48,845 nt of DNA from Gammaproteobacteria bacterium (GCA_025358295.1 JANYJY010000014.1:1-48845), one strand, 5' to 3'. Positions 34,563 through 45,426 are shown, counted from the stretch's first letter. Notes: a model not told the origin generated them from the letters alone. Numbers and translations: made by a program.

Positions 34563-36950
34563 TTATAGGAATTTTTCCAGCGACAGGCGCAATTCGTCCA
34601 TGGATTGCGAACGCTTGGCCTTGTCCAAGGACATGCATTTCATGACTAAGTTGTTCAAATCAACGGGCAAATCTTTGTTGATTTCAATGGGCGGACGCGC
34701 CTTGCCTTGGACGTGCTGGTACATGACCGACATGTGATCGCCGCGGGAATAGGGCGGAACGCCGCTGAACATTTCGTAAAGAATAACGCCCAAGCTGTAG
34801 ATATCCGCTCGTTCGTCGACCTTCTTGCCCAAAATCTGCTCCGGCGCCATGTACTTGGGCGAGCCGATGACATAGCCCGTCTTGGTCAGCTGGGTATCGC
34901 CCTGGGTTTGCGCGGCGGCCACACCGAAGTCCACGATCTTGAGCAGACCATCGTTGTCGATCAAGATGTTTGCCGGCTTCAAATCGCGGTGCACGATACC
35001 GGCCTGGTGGGCAACGGCCATACCCGTCGCAATATCGATGCCAAATTTGACCGCGCGCTTGAGCTGCACGGGCTTCTCGTTGACGATTTCGCCGCCCAAG
35101 GTGTGGGACGGGAAGTACTCCATCGAAATCGCATAATTGCCGCGGATATATAAGAAGTCGTAAATGCGGATGACGTTCTTATGCGTGATCTTGCGGCTGT
35201 AGCGCAATTCGTGCACGAAGCGCTTCATCATCTCTTCGTCTGCCGACACATTCGAGTTCAAGAACTTCAGGATCAGGCGCTCTTCGACCACCGTGTCTTC
35301 CATGAGCAATACGGTGCCGAATGCGCCCTTGCCGATTTTTTCGATGAACTTGTAGCGGCCTTCGATGATGTCGCCGGACTTCAACGTGGCGATGTCGAGT
35401 TTGTTGGCCTGAATTTCCTGTTCCTGGACCACTTTGGCCAGATCCTGATTGTCGATGAGCAGGGTCTTGGCCGGTTCCTGCATCTTCTCCGCACGTTGAT
35501 TGGCAGCAATCTGCTGAGTGGAGAAGCGGTTGTCCAATTCCAGCATGGCGCGCGCCACGGCCTGACTGATGGTGGCGTCGGCGTTGTTGGCCACCGCCTG
35601 CAGCCGTACGCGAATGGTGTCGGCGCGCCGCTCGTCGGCGAGCTTGGCGAGCGCCGCGATGGCCTCGGATTTAATCTCGTTTTCCGGCCGCTGCAGCAAG
35701 GGCAGCAGATGTTCGATGCATTTTTGGTCGCCGATCTTGCCGATGGCCCGAATGACGGTGGGCAATGACTTTGGCTCGCTCGCGGCCAGCATCTCGATGA
35801 AGCGCGGCAAGGATTTGGTGCTGCCGATCTCAGCAAGAGCATCCACGGCACGTTCGCTTACCCACCAATCCGTATCCTTGGTGGCCTCGAGCAATTGCGC
35901 CACGGCGCGTTCGTCCTTGGTCTGATTGAGGATTTCGATGGCGGCGCGCCGAATATCCTGATTTTCATCCTTGATGAGCGTCAGCACCGCGTCGACGACG
36001 CGCGGGCCGCCGATCTTGCCGAGGGCGTCCGCGGCGCGGGTGCGTACCCACCAATCGCTGTCGGCAATCACTTCCAAGAGAAATTTGACTGATTTCGACG
36101 TGCCCACCACGTTCAGCACTTCGACTGCCGCGCGCCGGGCGTACTCGTTCTCGTCCTTGAGCACATCGACCAGGAACTTGACCGTGTCCGGATGATTCGC
36201 GTGCACCACCACATCGACGGCCTTGTTTTGCACTTCGATTTCCGGATCGCGCAGCATATTGCAAAGCACGGCCATGTCGAACGGCCCATCCATGCGCGAC
36301 AGTGCCGACAGGGCGGCCGAGCGGATGAATTTGCTGTTGTCCCTGAGCTGCTTTTGCACCGCCTGCTGCACTTTCGGCGTATTGAAGCGCGCCAGCACAT
36401 TGATGATGTGCAAACGGGCGACGGGATCCTTGCCCTCGATCCTGGCGACCAAATCGTCGATCGACGACTCGTCGGCGATCTCGGCAATGATCTTGAACAG
36501 GCCGGTTCTTTCACTCGGTTCCTGCGCATAGGCGGCATTCAGGAGATCGCGGACCGTGAAACGGGTCTTTTGCGCGGCAATCACGTCCAGAATGGCCTGC
36601 TTGGGCATCGACGGCTTGTTCAAGGCATCGAGCAGCGCGCTGGCCGGATAATTCTTGCTGGATGACAGTGCCCACGCAATTCCGGACATTGCCCGGCCGT
36701 TCGTCTCGCCCATGACCTTGAGCAATTGCGGCAGGGTTTTGACATCGATCAGGCGCGACAGCGCATCGACGTAGGCTACCGTCTCCTTCTTTTCCGCCGA
36801 GGCAAGGGCGTCGACAATGGGCTCGATCGCGCTCGGCCCGAGCGCAACCAATTTCTCCAAAGCCTTTTGTGCCAGGGGGCTGCCTGGATTGCCGCTGGAC
36901 TTAACCTCGGCGAGAAGCCGATCGGCGCGGTAATTGGCGAATAAACTCAT
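34563..36950 (-). CDS. HEAT-repeat protein with C-terminal Ser/Thr protein kinase domain
   Basis: The 795-residue protein has about 470 residues of HEAT-like helical repeats (clear units such as YARRAAVEVLNVVG, WWVRTRAADALGKIG, DIRRAAIEILNQ and WWVSERAVDALAEIG). A short connector follows, then a complete Hanks-type kinase domain (about 528-795). Kinase motifs are intact: glycine loop GKGAFG (540-545), Lys562, HRDLKPAN (654-661), DFG (674-676) and APEQ. There is no membrane segment, unlike PknB-type receptors. The HEAT part probably binds a protein partner. Being first in a unit with two PilT ATPases, it may phosphorylate or scaffold the pilus motor; this is inference. It is divergent from apbC. 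Confidence 0.9.
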   Translation of the reverse strand: MSLFANYRADRLLAEVKSSGNPGSPLAQKALEKLVALGPSAIEPIVDALASAEKKETVAYVDALSRLIDVKTLPQLLKVMGETNGRAMSGIAWALSSSKNYPASALLDALNKPSMPKQAILDVIAAQKTRFTVRDLLNAAYAQEPSERTGLFKIIAEIADESSIDDLVARIEGKDPVARLHIINVLARFNTPKVQQAVQKQLRDNSKFIRSAALSALSRMDGPFDMAVLCNMLRDPEIEVQNKAVDVVVHANHPDTVKFLVDVLKDENEYARRAAVEVLNVVGTSKSVKFLLEVIADSDWWVRTRAADALGKIGGPRVVDAVLTLIKDENQDIRRAAIEILNQTKDERAVAQLLEATKDTDWWVSERAVDALAEIGSTKSLPRFIEMLAASEPKSLPTVIRAIGKIGDQKCIEHLLPLLQRPENEIKSEAIAALAKLADERRADTIRVRLQAVANNADATISQAVARAMLELDNRFSTQQIAANQRAEKMQEPAKTLLIDNQDLAKVVQEQEIQANKLDIATLKSGDIIEGRYKFIEKIGKGAFGTVLLMEDTVVEERLILKFLNSNVSADEEMMKRFVHELRYSRKITHKNVIRIYDFLYIRGNYAISMEYFPSHTLGGEIVNEKPVQLKRAVKFGIDIATGMAVAHQAGIVHRDLKPANILIDNDGLLKIVDFGVAAAQTQGDTQLTKTGYVIGSPKYMAPEQILGKKVDERADIYSLGVILYEMFSGVPPYSRGDHMSVMYQHVQGKARPPIEINKDLPVDLNNLVMKCMSLDKAKRSQSMDELRLSLEKFL

Positions 36951-37089
36951 TCGGTGCCTTCAAGTTGCACGTCCTTCGGGCGCCCCTATTCTCACCTTTG
37001 TCAACGGGCCCACCGCAGCTTTGATTCTCAATTCCCGATTATGCCATACCGCACGCGCTTGTCCGCCTGCGGTACAATTCTGGGCTCAT

Positions 37090-38190
37090 ATGAATCAAGT
37101 CAATGCTGCGGATGTCGCTATCCGCGAAAAAATAAGCGCCTATGCCGATCCCTATCTCGGCCAGACTCTGGGAGAGGCAAAGGCTGTGCAGTCCGTCACA
37201 GTTCACGATGACGTGGTGACCGTGGAGTTGGTGCTGGGCTTCCCCTGCAAGGACTATGTCGCCGAGCTACAGGCTGCCCTGCAACAGTGCATTCAGCCGC
37301 TGTTGGGCCGAGCGCGACTGGATCTTAGGCTGCAGTCGAGTATCACGGCCCATGCGGTTCAACGGACCCTCAAGCCCCTGGCGGACGTGAAAAACATCGT
37401 CGCCGTGGCGTCGGGCAAGGGCGGCGTGGGAAAGTCCACGACCGCGGCAAATTTGGCTCTGGCCTGGGCTGCGCAAGGTGCCAAGGTGGGCTTGCTGGAT
37501 GCGGATATTTACGGCCCCAGTCAGCCCCTGATGATGGGTCTGGTCGGCGCTAAGCCCATCAGTTCGGATGGCAAGCACCTGACCCCCCTCCGTGCCCATG
37601 GTGTGGAGGTCATGTCCATCGGCTTCATGATCGACCAAGAGCAGCCCATGGCGTGGCGGGGACCCATGGTGACCCAGGCCCTGACGCAACTGCTCGGGGA
37701 CACGCTGTGGGGCGAATTGGATTATCTGGTCGTCGATATGCCGCCCGGCACCGGCGATATTCAGCTCACGCTTGCGCAGCGAGTACCCGTCAGCGGCGCC
37801 GTCATCGTCACGACGCCTCAAGATATCGCTCTCCTGGATGCGCGCAAAGGCCTCAAAATGTTCGAAAAAGTCGAGGTTCGCGTGCTCGGCGTTGTCGAGA
37901 ACATGAGCGTTCACGTCTGTAGTCAATGCGGACACATAGAGCATGTGTTCGGTAGTGGCGGCGGCGCCCGAATGGCGTCCCAATACGGCGTACAGCTGCT
38001 GGGCGAGTTGCCGTTGGACATCCGTATCCGCGAGGATGCGGACGGCGGCGTACCGACGGTGATAGCCGAGCCGGGTAGTGCGCGAGCGCAAGCCTACTTT
38101 CAGATGGCCCGCCGCACGGCCGCGCGCTTGGCGACCTTGAACAAGGATTACAGCCGGGCATTTCCGAAAATCACCGTTGAAGCGACCTAA
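37090..38190 (+). CDS. apbC: Iron-sulfur cluster carrier ATPase ApbC/Mrp
   Basis: The 366-residue P-loop protein carries and delivers Fe-S clusters. It has an N-terminal DUF59/MIP18-like domain (about 1-85, with GFPCKDYV), then the deviant Walker [15 protein letters not shown], the switch regions [10 protein letters not shown] and [13 protein letters not shown], and the cluster-binding CxxC (VCSQCG). The start ATG giving MNQVNAADV was chosen; the frame extends upstream into the intergenic region without similarity. A TACAAT (37073-37078) 11 bases before the ATG may be its -10. The stop codon shares one base with the dcd ATG (TAATG), so the two are coupled. Confidence 0.94.
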   Translation: MNQVNAADVAIREKISAYADPYLGQTLGEAKAVQSVTVHDDVVTVELVLGFPCKDYVAELQAALQQCIQPLLGRARLDLRLQSSITAHAVQRTLKPLADVKNIVAVASGKGGVGKSTTAANLALAWAAQGAKVGLLDADIYGPSQPLMMGLVGAKPISSDGKHLTPLRAHGVEVMSIGFMIDQEQPMAWRGPMVTQALTQLLGDTLWGELDYLVVDMPPGTGDIQLTLAQRVPVSGAVIVTTPQDIALLDARKGLKMFEKVEVRVLGVVENMSVHVCSQCGHIEHVFGSGGGARMASQYGVQLLGELPLDIRIREDADGGVPTVIAEPGSARAQAYFQMARRTAARLATLNKDYSRAFPKITVEAT

Positions 38191-39611
38191 TGAGCATCAA
38201 AAGCGACCGTTGGATCAGGCGCATGGCGGCGGAACACGGCATGATCGAGCCGTTCTCCCCGGGACAAGTGCGGGTTTCGGACGGCCATAAGATCGTCTCC
38301 TACGGCACTTCGAGCTACGGCTACGATGTGCGTTGTGCGGATGATTTCAAGATTTTCACCAACATCAATTCCACCATCGTCGATCCGAAGGCTTTCGACG
38401 AGAAGTCGTTCGTGGATTTCAAAGGCCCCGTCTGCATCATTCCGCCGAACTCCTTCGCGCTCGCGAGCACGGTGGAATACTTTCGCATTCCGCGCAGCGT
38501 TTTAACTGTTTGCCTCGGAAAATCGACGTACGCACGCTGCTTTCGCGGCGACACTCGCGTGGCACTCGCTGACGGGACGGCGCCGACTCTCGAGGAAATG
38601 GCGAGGCGACATGATTCCGGTGAAATATTTTGGGGATACAGCATTGGCGAGAACGGGCGCCTCATCGTCTCCTTGCTCGATGCGCCGCGATTCATTGGAC
38701 GCGATGCGCTACTCGAAATAGAATTGGACAGTGGCGAGCGCATTCACGCGACGCCCGATCACGAGTTCATGCGGCGCGACGGACGGATGGTTGCCGCCCA
38801 CACATTGCGGCCCAGCGACTCGTTAATGCCTTTATATCGCGATGCATATCGCGGCTACGAAATGGTTTATCAGCCGATCGATGGTTTTTTGTACGCGACG
38901 CACCGATTGGCCGACGAATGGAATCTTAGGCACGAGATTTATGCTGAGAGTCCCGGCACTCACCGACATCACATCGACTTCAATCGTCGCAACAATTATC
39001 CGACGAATATCATGCGGCTCGATGCGTCTGAGCATATTCGCCTGCATAACGATGAGAATTTCGGTGAAAATTTCGACCCCAGCGAGCATGGGTTGGCCAT
39101 TAGTGCAGCGCTCGCGAGGCGTATTCGATTGCGTTCTGGAATCACCGAAGAAGTAGTCAGACGGGCACTTGATGATGGGGGCTCTATTCGCGGTGCCGCC
39201 GCGCTTTTGGATTGCGATCGTTCTGTATTTCGAAGATTTCCCGAGACTTTGGCGAAGTTTAGAGGCACACCTGCCTACCGTAATCATAAGGTTGTAGCAG
39301 TGCGTGAAATTGCAGGGGACCACGATGTCTACTGTCTAACTGCTCCCGAAGCGGGCAACTTCGCTTTGCAGGGAGGTGTGTTCGTTCGCAATTGTGGAAT
39401 AATTGTAAATGTAACGCCTTTGGAACCGGAGTGGGAAGGTCACGTCACTCTGGAATTTTCCAACACCACTCCGCTGCCGGCAAAGATCTACGCCAACGAG
39501 GGCGTGGCGCAGATGCTGTTCTTCGAGTCCGATGAAATCTGCGAAACCTCCTACAAGGATCGCGGCGGCAAGTACCAGGGGCAGCGCGGCGTCACTCTGC
39601 CAAAGACGTAA
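38190..39611 (+). CDS. dcd: dCTP deaminase interrupted by an in-frame intein
   Basis: The 473-codon frame encodes a 188-residue dCTP deaminase split by 285 residues of intein. The N-extein (1-116) ends GKSTYAR, the equivalent of RSSLAR in E. coli Dcd whose arginine is in the active site; the C-extein resumes at [16 protein letters not shown] and contains the catalytic glutamate in VTLEFSNT. Joined, they give a normal full-length enzyme (dCTP to dUTP, the main route to dTMP in many gammaproteobacteria). Because the insertion splits the active site, the protein can work only after splicing. No stop or shift occurs in the insert. It is coupled to apbC by a one-base overlap. Confidence 0.95.
   Translation: MSIKSDRWIRRMAAEHGMIEPFSPGQVRVSDGHKIVSYGTSSYGYDVRCADDFKIFTNINSTIVDPKAFDEKSFVDFKGPVCIIPPNSFALASTVEYFRIPRSVLTVCLGKSTYARCFRGDTRVALADGTAPTLEEMARRHDSGEIFWGYSIGENGRLIVSLLDAPRFIGRDALLEIELDSGERIHATPDHEFMRRDGRMVAAHTLRPSDSLMPLYRDAYRGYEMVYQPIDGFLYATHRLADEWNLRHEIYAESPGTHRHHIDFNRRNNYPTNIMRLDASEHIRLHNDENFGENFDPSEHGLAISAALARRIRLRSGITEEVVRRALDDGGSIRGAAALLDCDRSVFRRFPETLAKFRGTPAYRNHKVVAVREIAGDHDVYCLTAPEAGNFALQGGVFVRNCGIIVNVTPLEPEWEGHVTLEFSNTTPLPAKIYANEGVAQMLFFESDEICETSYKDRGGKYQGQRGVTLPKT
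38538..39392 (+). mobile_element. Intein with HNH-type homing endonuclease motif inside dcd
   Basis: The 285-residue insert begins with Cys1 in [13 protein letters not shown] (block A), has ATPDHEF with the block B TxxH (72-75), then [14 protein letters not shown] (block F) and ends GGVFVRN just before Cys+1 of the host (block G). The usual penultimate His is Arg (VRN). Between the splicing blocks lies an HNH-type nuclease region: [17 protein letters not shown] followed by EHIRLHN (142-171), and a helix-turn-helix-like segment ([17 protein letters not shown], 216-231) that could bind DNA. Base composition is visibly richer in A and T than the flanking dcd sequence, as expected for a mobile parasite. 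Splicing competence is inferred from intact Cys1, block B and Asn-Cys. Confidence 0.93.
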
Positions 39612-39638
39612 TACTGCCGCAGACCCGGCGCTGGTTCC

Positions 39639-40355
39639 TCATTGCCGTAGGCTTTTGATCCACATGCCGATTTCCAGTTTGCCGTCGCGGGTGCGCTCGG
39701 CTTGAACGGGTACGTAGCCCAGCGACGGCGCAAACCACATTCGTAAAATGCGATTGTTGCCGGTGCGCTGGCTGGCGACGATGACGGTGTCGAGTTCTCC
39801 CAGCGCGGTTTTGAGCTTGGCGCTGCCTTCCCTCGTGTAGTTGAATTCCTTCACCTCATCCTTGTCGACGATCTGAAAGGTCTTCGGCAGGCTGTCGTTT
39901 CTAAGATCCCGCATTACTTCGACCTGAATCGACATCACATCCTGAGTGCCCAAGGCAACGGCGAGATCCACGGTCTTGCCTTCCGCGGTGCCGCGGGCGT
40001 GCCTGCTGTTCCAATCGAAATCCAGCGTCACCGTGGATGAGCCGTCCTCGGCGCGATATTTTTCCGGGCGAACATGGTCGCCGTCGATGCTCAACCAGCT
40101 TTTCTGAGTGACTTCGGCGCGGTACAGGCGAAAAATCCCGCGGGCCGTGATTTTCCAGGTGTAAAGATAATGGCCGGGTTCCGTGTCCTGCTTGAGCTCC
40201 AGATCGCTGGTGCCGATATTGATGGACTTCCAGTCGGCCAGGTAGTGGGCGGAGAAGGGTGCAATGGCCGCACCGCCGGGTGCGGGTGTCTGCGCGGGGG
40301 ATGCCGTTACCGTCATGAACGCCGCGATCAGCGCGATAAATCGTCGAATGCTCAT
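39639..40355 (-). CDS. DUF3108 domain secreted protein
   Basis: The 238-residue protein has a signal peptide (FIALIAAFMTVTASPAQ) and a mature domain of the DUF3108 family, with the typical segments PFSAHYLADWKSINIG, the YTWKITARGIFRLYRAE strand and a C-terminal RILRMWFAPSLGYVPVQ. DUF3108 proteins are periplasmic beta-rich proteins of unknown role, commonly next to purN-purM in gammaproteobacteria. The ATG overlaps the purN stop (ATGA), which fixes the start; the longer frame upstream lies inside purN. It ends 27 bases from the convergent dcd stop. Confidence 0.88.
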   Translation of the reverse strand: MSIRRFIALIAAFMTVTASPAQTPAPGGAAIAPFSAHYLADWKSINIGTSDLELKQDTEPGHYLYTWKITARGIFRLYRAEVTQKSWLSIDGDHVRPEKYRAEDGSSTVTLDFDWNSRHARGTAEGKTVDLAVALGTQDVMSIQVEVMRDLRNDSLPKTFQIVDKDEVKEFNYTREGSAKLKTALGELDTVIVASQRTGNNRILRMWFAPSLGYVPVQAERTRDGKLEIGMWIKSLRQ

Positions 40356-41029
40356 GCGCGACCTCTTGTTGCAGCGCCCGTGAATTGCACCGGTTCGTGC
40401 AGCATCTGTCCGTCCAACCATGCGCGACCCGCGTCGCATCGCAGCCGGCCCTGGCAAAACCAGCTCACGGCGAGGGGGTAGATGCGATGTTCCAGGGCCT
40501 GCACGCGGGCGGCCAAAGAGCTCTCATCGTCGTCGGCCGCAATATTAAAACGCGCCTGAATCACCGCTGGCCCCCCATCGAGCTGTTCGGTCACGAAATG
40601 CACGGTCACGCCATGCTGTGGCATACGCGCCTCCAGTGCACGCCGATGCGTGTGCAGGCCCGGAAACTGGGGCAGCAGGGAAGGGTGGATGTTCAATATC
40701 TTGCCCGCAAACTTCGTCACGAACGGCGCGGAGAGAATGCGCATGAACCCCGCCAGCACGATCAGAGCGGGCGACTCAGCGTCGATCGCCGCGGCCAGCG
40801 CACGGTCGTAGGCGGCGCGGTCGATGCCTTTGGGGCCAGCCAGCGCTTGCGTAGGAATGCCAAGATCGCGCGCCGCGGTGAGGCCGGCCGCCTCAGGCTG
40901 GTCCGAAATGACCTTGGATACACTGTAAGGCGCATCGACCTCGCGGCTGTGTTCGATGAGTGCGCGCATATTGCTGCCGCGCCCCGATATGAGGATGACG
41001 ATGGGCCGGCGCGGTTGTTCGCTATTCAA
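40352..41029 (-). CDS. purN: Phosphoribosylglycinamide formyltransferase
   Basis: The 225-residue enzyme adds the first formyl group in purine synthesis from 10-formyltetrahydrofolate. Motifs include [13 protein letters not shown] at the N terminus, [13 protein letters not shown], the active-site block [18 protein letters not shown] (Asn, His), and [20 protein letters not shown] with the catalytic Asp. Its C-terminal part is a little longer than E. coli PurN. ATG overlaps the purM TGA (ATGA) and its stop overlaps the DUF3108 ATG, so three genes are translationally linked. Confidence 0.95.
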   Translation of the reverse strand: MNSEQPRRPIVILISGRGSNMRALIEHSREVDAPYSVSKVISDQPEAAGLTAARDLGIPTQALAGPKGIDRAAYDRALAAAIDAESPALIVLAGFMRILSAPFVTKFAGKILNIHPSLLPQFPGLHTHRRALEARMPQHGVTVHFVTEQLDGGPAVIQARFNIAADDDESSLAARVQALEHRIYPLAVSWFCQGRLRCDAGRAWLDGQMLHEPVQFTGAATRGRA

Positions 41030-42057
41030 GCGATGACGACACCGCGAGTTCCGGCACGAATTTCACCGATCACCAGTGCCTCTTGGCCCAGCGCGCCGAG
41101 GACGCGGATGGCCCGCTCGGCGTCGCCCGCGGCGATATGAACCGTCATGCCGATTCCGCAATTAAATACCCGGTACATTTCGGCATCGGCGACCTGGCCT
41201 TGCTGCTGCAACCATGCGAATACCGCCTCCCGCCGCCAGGCCTTGCGTTCCAGTACGACTTCCAAGCCATCGGGCAATACGCGGGGAATGTTCTCGACGA
41301 GGCCGCCCCCGGTGATGTGCGACAAGCCATGGACCGGAACCTGGGCAATGAGCGCCAACAGCGGTTTCACATAGATGCGCGTCGGCGCCATGAGCCGGTC
41401 GATGAGACTCACTCCGTCCAACGGCGTTTGCAAGTCGGCACCGGCTACCTGAAGTATTTTGCGAATCAAGGAGAAGCCATTGGAATGCGGTCCCGATGAA
41501 GGCAGGCCCAGGACGACATCGCCGGCGCGAGTCGCAGATCCATCGATGATGGCGTCTTTTTCCACTACGCCAACACAGAATCCCGCCAGATCGTAGTCCT
41601 CGCCGTGATACATGCCGGGCATCTCGGCGGTTTCGCCGCCCACCAGTGCGCAGCCCGCTTGTACGCATCCTTCCACGATTCCCGCGATGAGGCGCTCACC
41701 GACCCCCACATCGAGTTTGCCCGTCGCAAAGTAATCGAGAAAGAACAGGGGCTCAGCGCCTTGAACGACCACGTCGTTGACGCACATCGCCACCAAATCG
41801 ATACCCACGGTGTCGTGGCGCTGCGTGTCGATGGCCAGGCGCAGCTTGGTGCCCACGCCGTCGGTTCCCGACACCAGTACCGGCTTGCGGTAACGGTCGA
41901 GCGGCACTTCCACCAATGCGCCGAATCCGCCTATTCCGCCCAGCACCTCGCGGCGCATAGAGCGCTTCACGTGGGGCTTGATACGTTCGACGAGTTCCTC
42001 GCCGGCGTCGATGTCGACACCCGCCTCGCGATAGGTTACTGGGGCTCGCTCAGTCAT
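41026..42057 (-). CDS. purM: Phosphoribosylformylglycinamidine cyclo-ligase
   Basis: The 343-residue enzyme closes the imidazole ring to give aminoimidazole ribotide. Landmarks are [31 protein letters not shown], the D-rich [48 protein letters not shown] and [17 protein letters not shown] good ribosome binding site (AAAGGA) precedes the ATG. First gene of purM-purN-DUF3108, divergent from DUF2066 across a 74-base gap. Confidence 0.96.
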   Translation of the reverse strand: MTERAPVTYREAGVDIDAGEELVERIKPHVKRSMRREVLGGIGGFGALVEVPLDRYRKPVLVSGTDGVGTKLRLAIDTQRHDTVGIDLVAMCVNDVVVQGAEPLFFLDYFATGKLDVGVGERLIAGIVEGCVQAGCALVGGETAEMPGMYHGEDYDLAGFCVGVVEKDAIIDGSATRAGDVVLGLPSSGPHSNGFSLIRKILQVAGADLQTPLDGVSLIDRLMAPTRIYVKPLLALIAQVPVHGLSHITGGGLVENIPRVLPDGLEVVLERKAWRREAVFAWLQQQGQVADAEMYRVFNCGIGMTVHIAAGDAERAIRVLGALGQEALVIGEIRAGTRGVVIA

Positions 42058-42114
42058 TCGAATCCTTTGTGGTGGACGGGGCCGATCCGACCGACGCGGT
42101 GGGTCGGCCGGCTG

Positions 42115-42123
42115 TGGTATTTT
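42115..42123 (+). promoter_or_regulatory. Extended -10 element before DUF2066 gene
   Basis: TGG-TATTTT ends eight bases before the DUF2066 ATG. The same arrangement, TGG-TATTAT and eight bases to ATG, occurs before pssA at 48379. No ribosome binding site lies in the eight-base spacer, suggesting a leaderless message. Confidence 0.4.
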
Positions 42124-42131
42124 ACATCACC

Positions 42132-43130
42132 ATGTCACCGTACCTACGCGTCATTTTGAGTTCGATCGTGGCCGCGATTTGTTGGAGCAGTCCGGCTCAG
42201 GCCCTGACCCGCGCCGAGCTCTACCAGGCGCTCGCGCCGGTAGCCGATCGTTCCGAGGCGGCTCAGACCGCCGCCTTCCAGGCGGCCATGACGACGGTGT
42301 TGGTGCGCGTCACCGGCCGTCGCTCGGCCGAGGACGACCCGGCATTGGCGCCGCTAGTTGGAAATGCGCGCCGCTACGTTCAGCAGTACCGGGGTGCCCC
42401 GGACGGTCAACTCTGGGTGTCCTTTGACGGTCCTGCGATTGACCGCTGGCTTACGCAAAACGGCCAGCCTTTGTGGGGGCACGAGCGGCCGACAACCTTC
42501 GTATGGCTGACGGTGCAAACCGGAGCACAATCGGGCGTCGTGGTCACCGCTGCCGACACGTCGGAGCTGAAATCGTCCATCGATGCGGCGGCGGCGCTGC
42601 GCGGCGTGCCGTTGCTTTGGCCGAGCGCCGCCGACTTGCAGAGAGATCGCCTGGACTATGCGGGTGTGAACGGCGCCACGCAGGCAAGTTTGACGGAGAT
42701 GGGGCGGCGCTTGGGCGGAGCGGGAGTACTGATCGGCCGCGCCTCGGGCGCGAGCTCGAGCTCGAATGTTCATTGGACCCATTTGTTTCAGGATCACAGC
42801 AGCGATTATTCCGGTGCTTTGGAAGGCGTGAATCGCACGGCGGATCTGTATGCCGGGTTGTTCGCAGCCAACGGGAATCTCGTGCCGATCGATATCGAAG
42901 TCTCCGGCGTGGCCGATCTTCGCGATTACGCCAATGTGCAAACCTATCTGGAATCCCTGACCTTCATATCGCATGTAAACGTGTCGGCATTGACGGGCGA
43001 TACGGTTAGATTCCGTCTGGCGACCCGCGGCGGCGCCGAATCGTTGCAGCGTACGCTGTCTTTGAGCGGGCGCTTGCAGCCCATCGCCGCCGGCGAGAAT
43101 GGGATTCTGCGCTTCCAGCTACGTCACTGA
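42132..43130 (+). CDS. DUF2066 domain secreted protein
   Basis: The 332-residue protein has a signal peptide (LSSIVAAICWSSPAQA) followed by the DUF2066 domain: AFQAAMTTVLVRVTGR near the start, then GNARRYVQQYRG and SFDGPAIDRWLTQNG. DUF2066 proteins are periplasmic proteins of unknown function encoded between purM and hda in many gammaproteobacteria, which is exactly the order here. The ATG giving MSPYLRVIL was chosen because it starts the signal peptide. The downstream phosphatidyltransferase gene begins within a few bases of its stop. Confidence 0.88.
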   Translation: MSPYLRVILSSIVAAICWSSPAQALTRAELYQALAPVADRSEAAQTAAFQAAMTTVLVRVTGRRSAEDDPALAPLVGNARRYVQQYRGAPDGQLWVSFDGPAIDRWLTQNGQPLWGHERPTTFVWLTVQTGAQSGVVVTAADTSELKSSIDAAAALRGVPLLWPSAADLQRDRLDYAGVNGATQASLTEMGRRLGGAGVLIGRASGASSSSNVHWTHLFQDHSSDYSGALEGVNRTADLYAGLFAANGNLVPIDIEVSGVADLRDYANVQTYLESLTFISHVNVSALTGDTVRFRLATRGGAESLQRTLSLSGRLQPIAAGENGILRFQLRH

Positions 43131-43134
43131 TCCC

Positions 43135-43725
43135 GTGCCCTGGTCTGCGCGCCAAATCCCGAACGTCATTACCTCGATCAGAATTCTGCTCGTCGCGCCC
43201 ATTGCCGTGGCGCTAGCGAAACATCAACTGGGTACTACCGTCGGCTTGTTCGGCGTCGCGGCGCTGTCGGACGCCGCGGATGGCTATCTTGCCAAGCGTC
43301 ACGGCTGGCAGAGCGAACTCGGCGCCATACTCGATCCGCTGGCCGATAAATTATTGCTGGTGACCGTGTTCATCACACTGGCTTTTCTGCAACTCGTGCC
43401 GCTCTGGTTGATGGCCGCGGCAGTTGCGCGCGACGCCATTATCGTGCTTGGCGCACTGCTTTTCCGGTACTGCTTCGGGCCGCTCAGCGTGCGGCCGTCA
43501 ATCGTCAGCAAGTTCAACACATTCTGCCAGGCGGCATTCATATTGGCAGTCGTCTGTAGACAGGGGGTCGCCGCGCCGCCGTCGTGGGTGGTGATGGTGC
43601 TGGGCTCCCTGGTGTTTGTGACGGTGGTCATTAGCAGCCTCGACTACATGCTGATCTACGGCCGGCGCGCATTGGGACTGGCAAAGCCGCGTGCGGCGGC
43701 GCGCGCCGGCGAGCGGCGCTCGTGA
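43135..43725 (+). CDS. CDP-alcohol phosphatidyltransferase family protein
   Basis: The 196-residue membrane enzyme has about five hydrophobic helices and the family signature SDAADGYLAKRHGWQSELGA followed by ILDPLADK, matching DxxDGxxA(R/K)x8Gx3Dx3D. Such enzymes swap CMP of a CDP-activated lipid for an alcohol; it may be a PgsA or cardiolipin-synthase-like member, and the acceptor is not clear from sequence. I chose the GTG giving VPWSARQIPN, 4 bases after the DUF2066 stop; an ATG at 43099 that overlaps DUF2066 is an alternative. Its TGA overlaps the hda GTG. The same pair of genes is adjacent in many gammaproteobacteria. Confidence 0.85.
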   Translation: MPWSARQIPNVITSIRILLVAPIAVALAKHQLGTTVGLFGVAALSDAADGYLAKRHGWQSELGAILDPLADKLLLVTVFITLAFLQLVPLWLMAAAVARDAIIVLGALLFRYCFGPLSVRPSIVSKFNTFCQAAFILAVVCRQGVAAPPSWVVMVLGSLVFVTVVISSLDYMLIYGRRALGLAKPRAAARAGERRS

Positions 43726-44364
43726 AGCAGCTTGCGCTCGGCGTCCGGTTGCGCGCAGACGCCATATTCGACAGTTTTTGGCCGGGGATGAATGGCGAAG
43801 TGGTTGCGGCGTTACGCACCTTCAGCGTGGCGCCCCTGTGGCTGTGGGGGCCGACCGGAACCGGCAAGACGCATTTACTGCAATCGGTATGCGCGGCAGC
43901 GGGTGAGGCTGCGGCTTATTTTCCGTTGGCGCAATCGTTCGCATTGCCGCCCGAGGCGTTGGCGGGATTCGAGACTACTCGCGTGCTGTGCATCGACGAT
44001 GTCGACGCCGTGGCGGGTGATCTGGCCTGGGAGAAGGCGCTGTTCCGCCTCTACAACGCGGCAGCGGAATTGCGCACCCGATTGATTTTTGCCGCTGCCT
44101 CGCCGCCGCGTCAGCGCAATTGGCGTCTCGATGACTGGAGGTCGCGAGCCGCCGCTTGCACCGTCTATCAATTGCACGAATTGGACGATGACGGACGCAT
44201 CGAAGCATTGCGGCTGCGCGCGGCACAGCGCGGATTGCAACTACCGTACGAGACATCCGAATATCTGTTGAAGCGCATGCCACGCGATCTGCGATCCCTG
44301 TTCGAGATTCTCGATCACCTCGATGAAGCTTCCTTGGAAGCTCAGCGCCGCCTCACTATTCCTT

Positions 44365-45314
<950 letters not shown>

Positions 45315-45426
45315 TCAACGGTAAATCCGCACGCGTGCTGCGTCCGCGCAACGAATTCCTTGCGTCGCGCCAGGTATTGTATAACGGCGGCTGGTTTGAC
45401 GACTCTGGCTGCTGTTGCTAGTGTCC

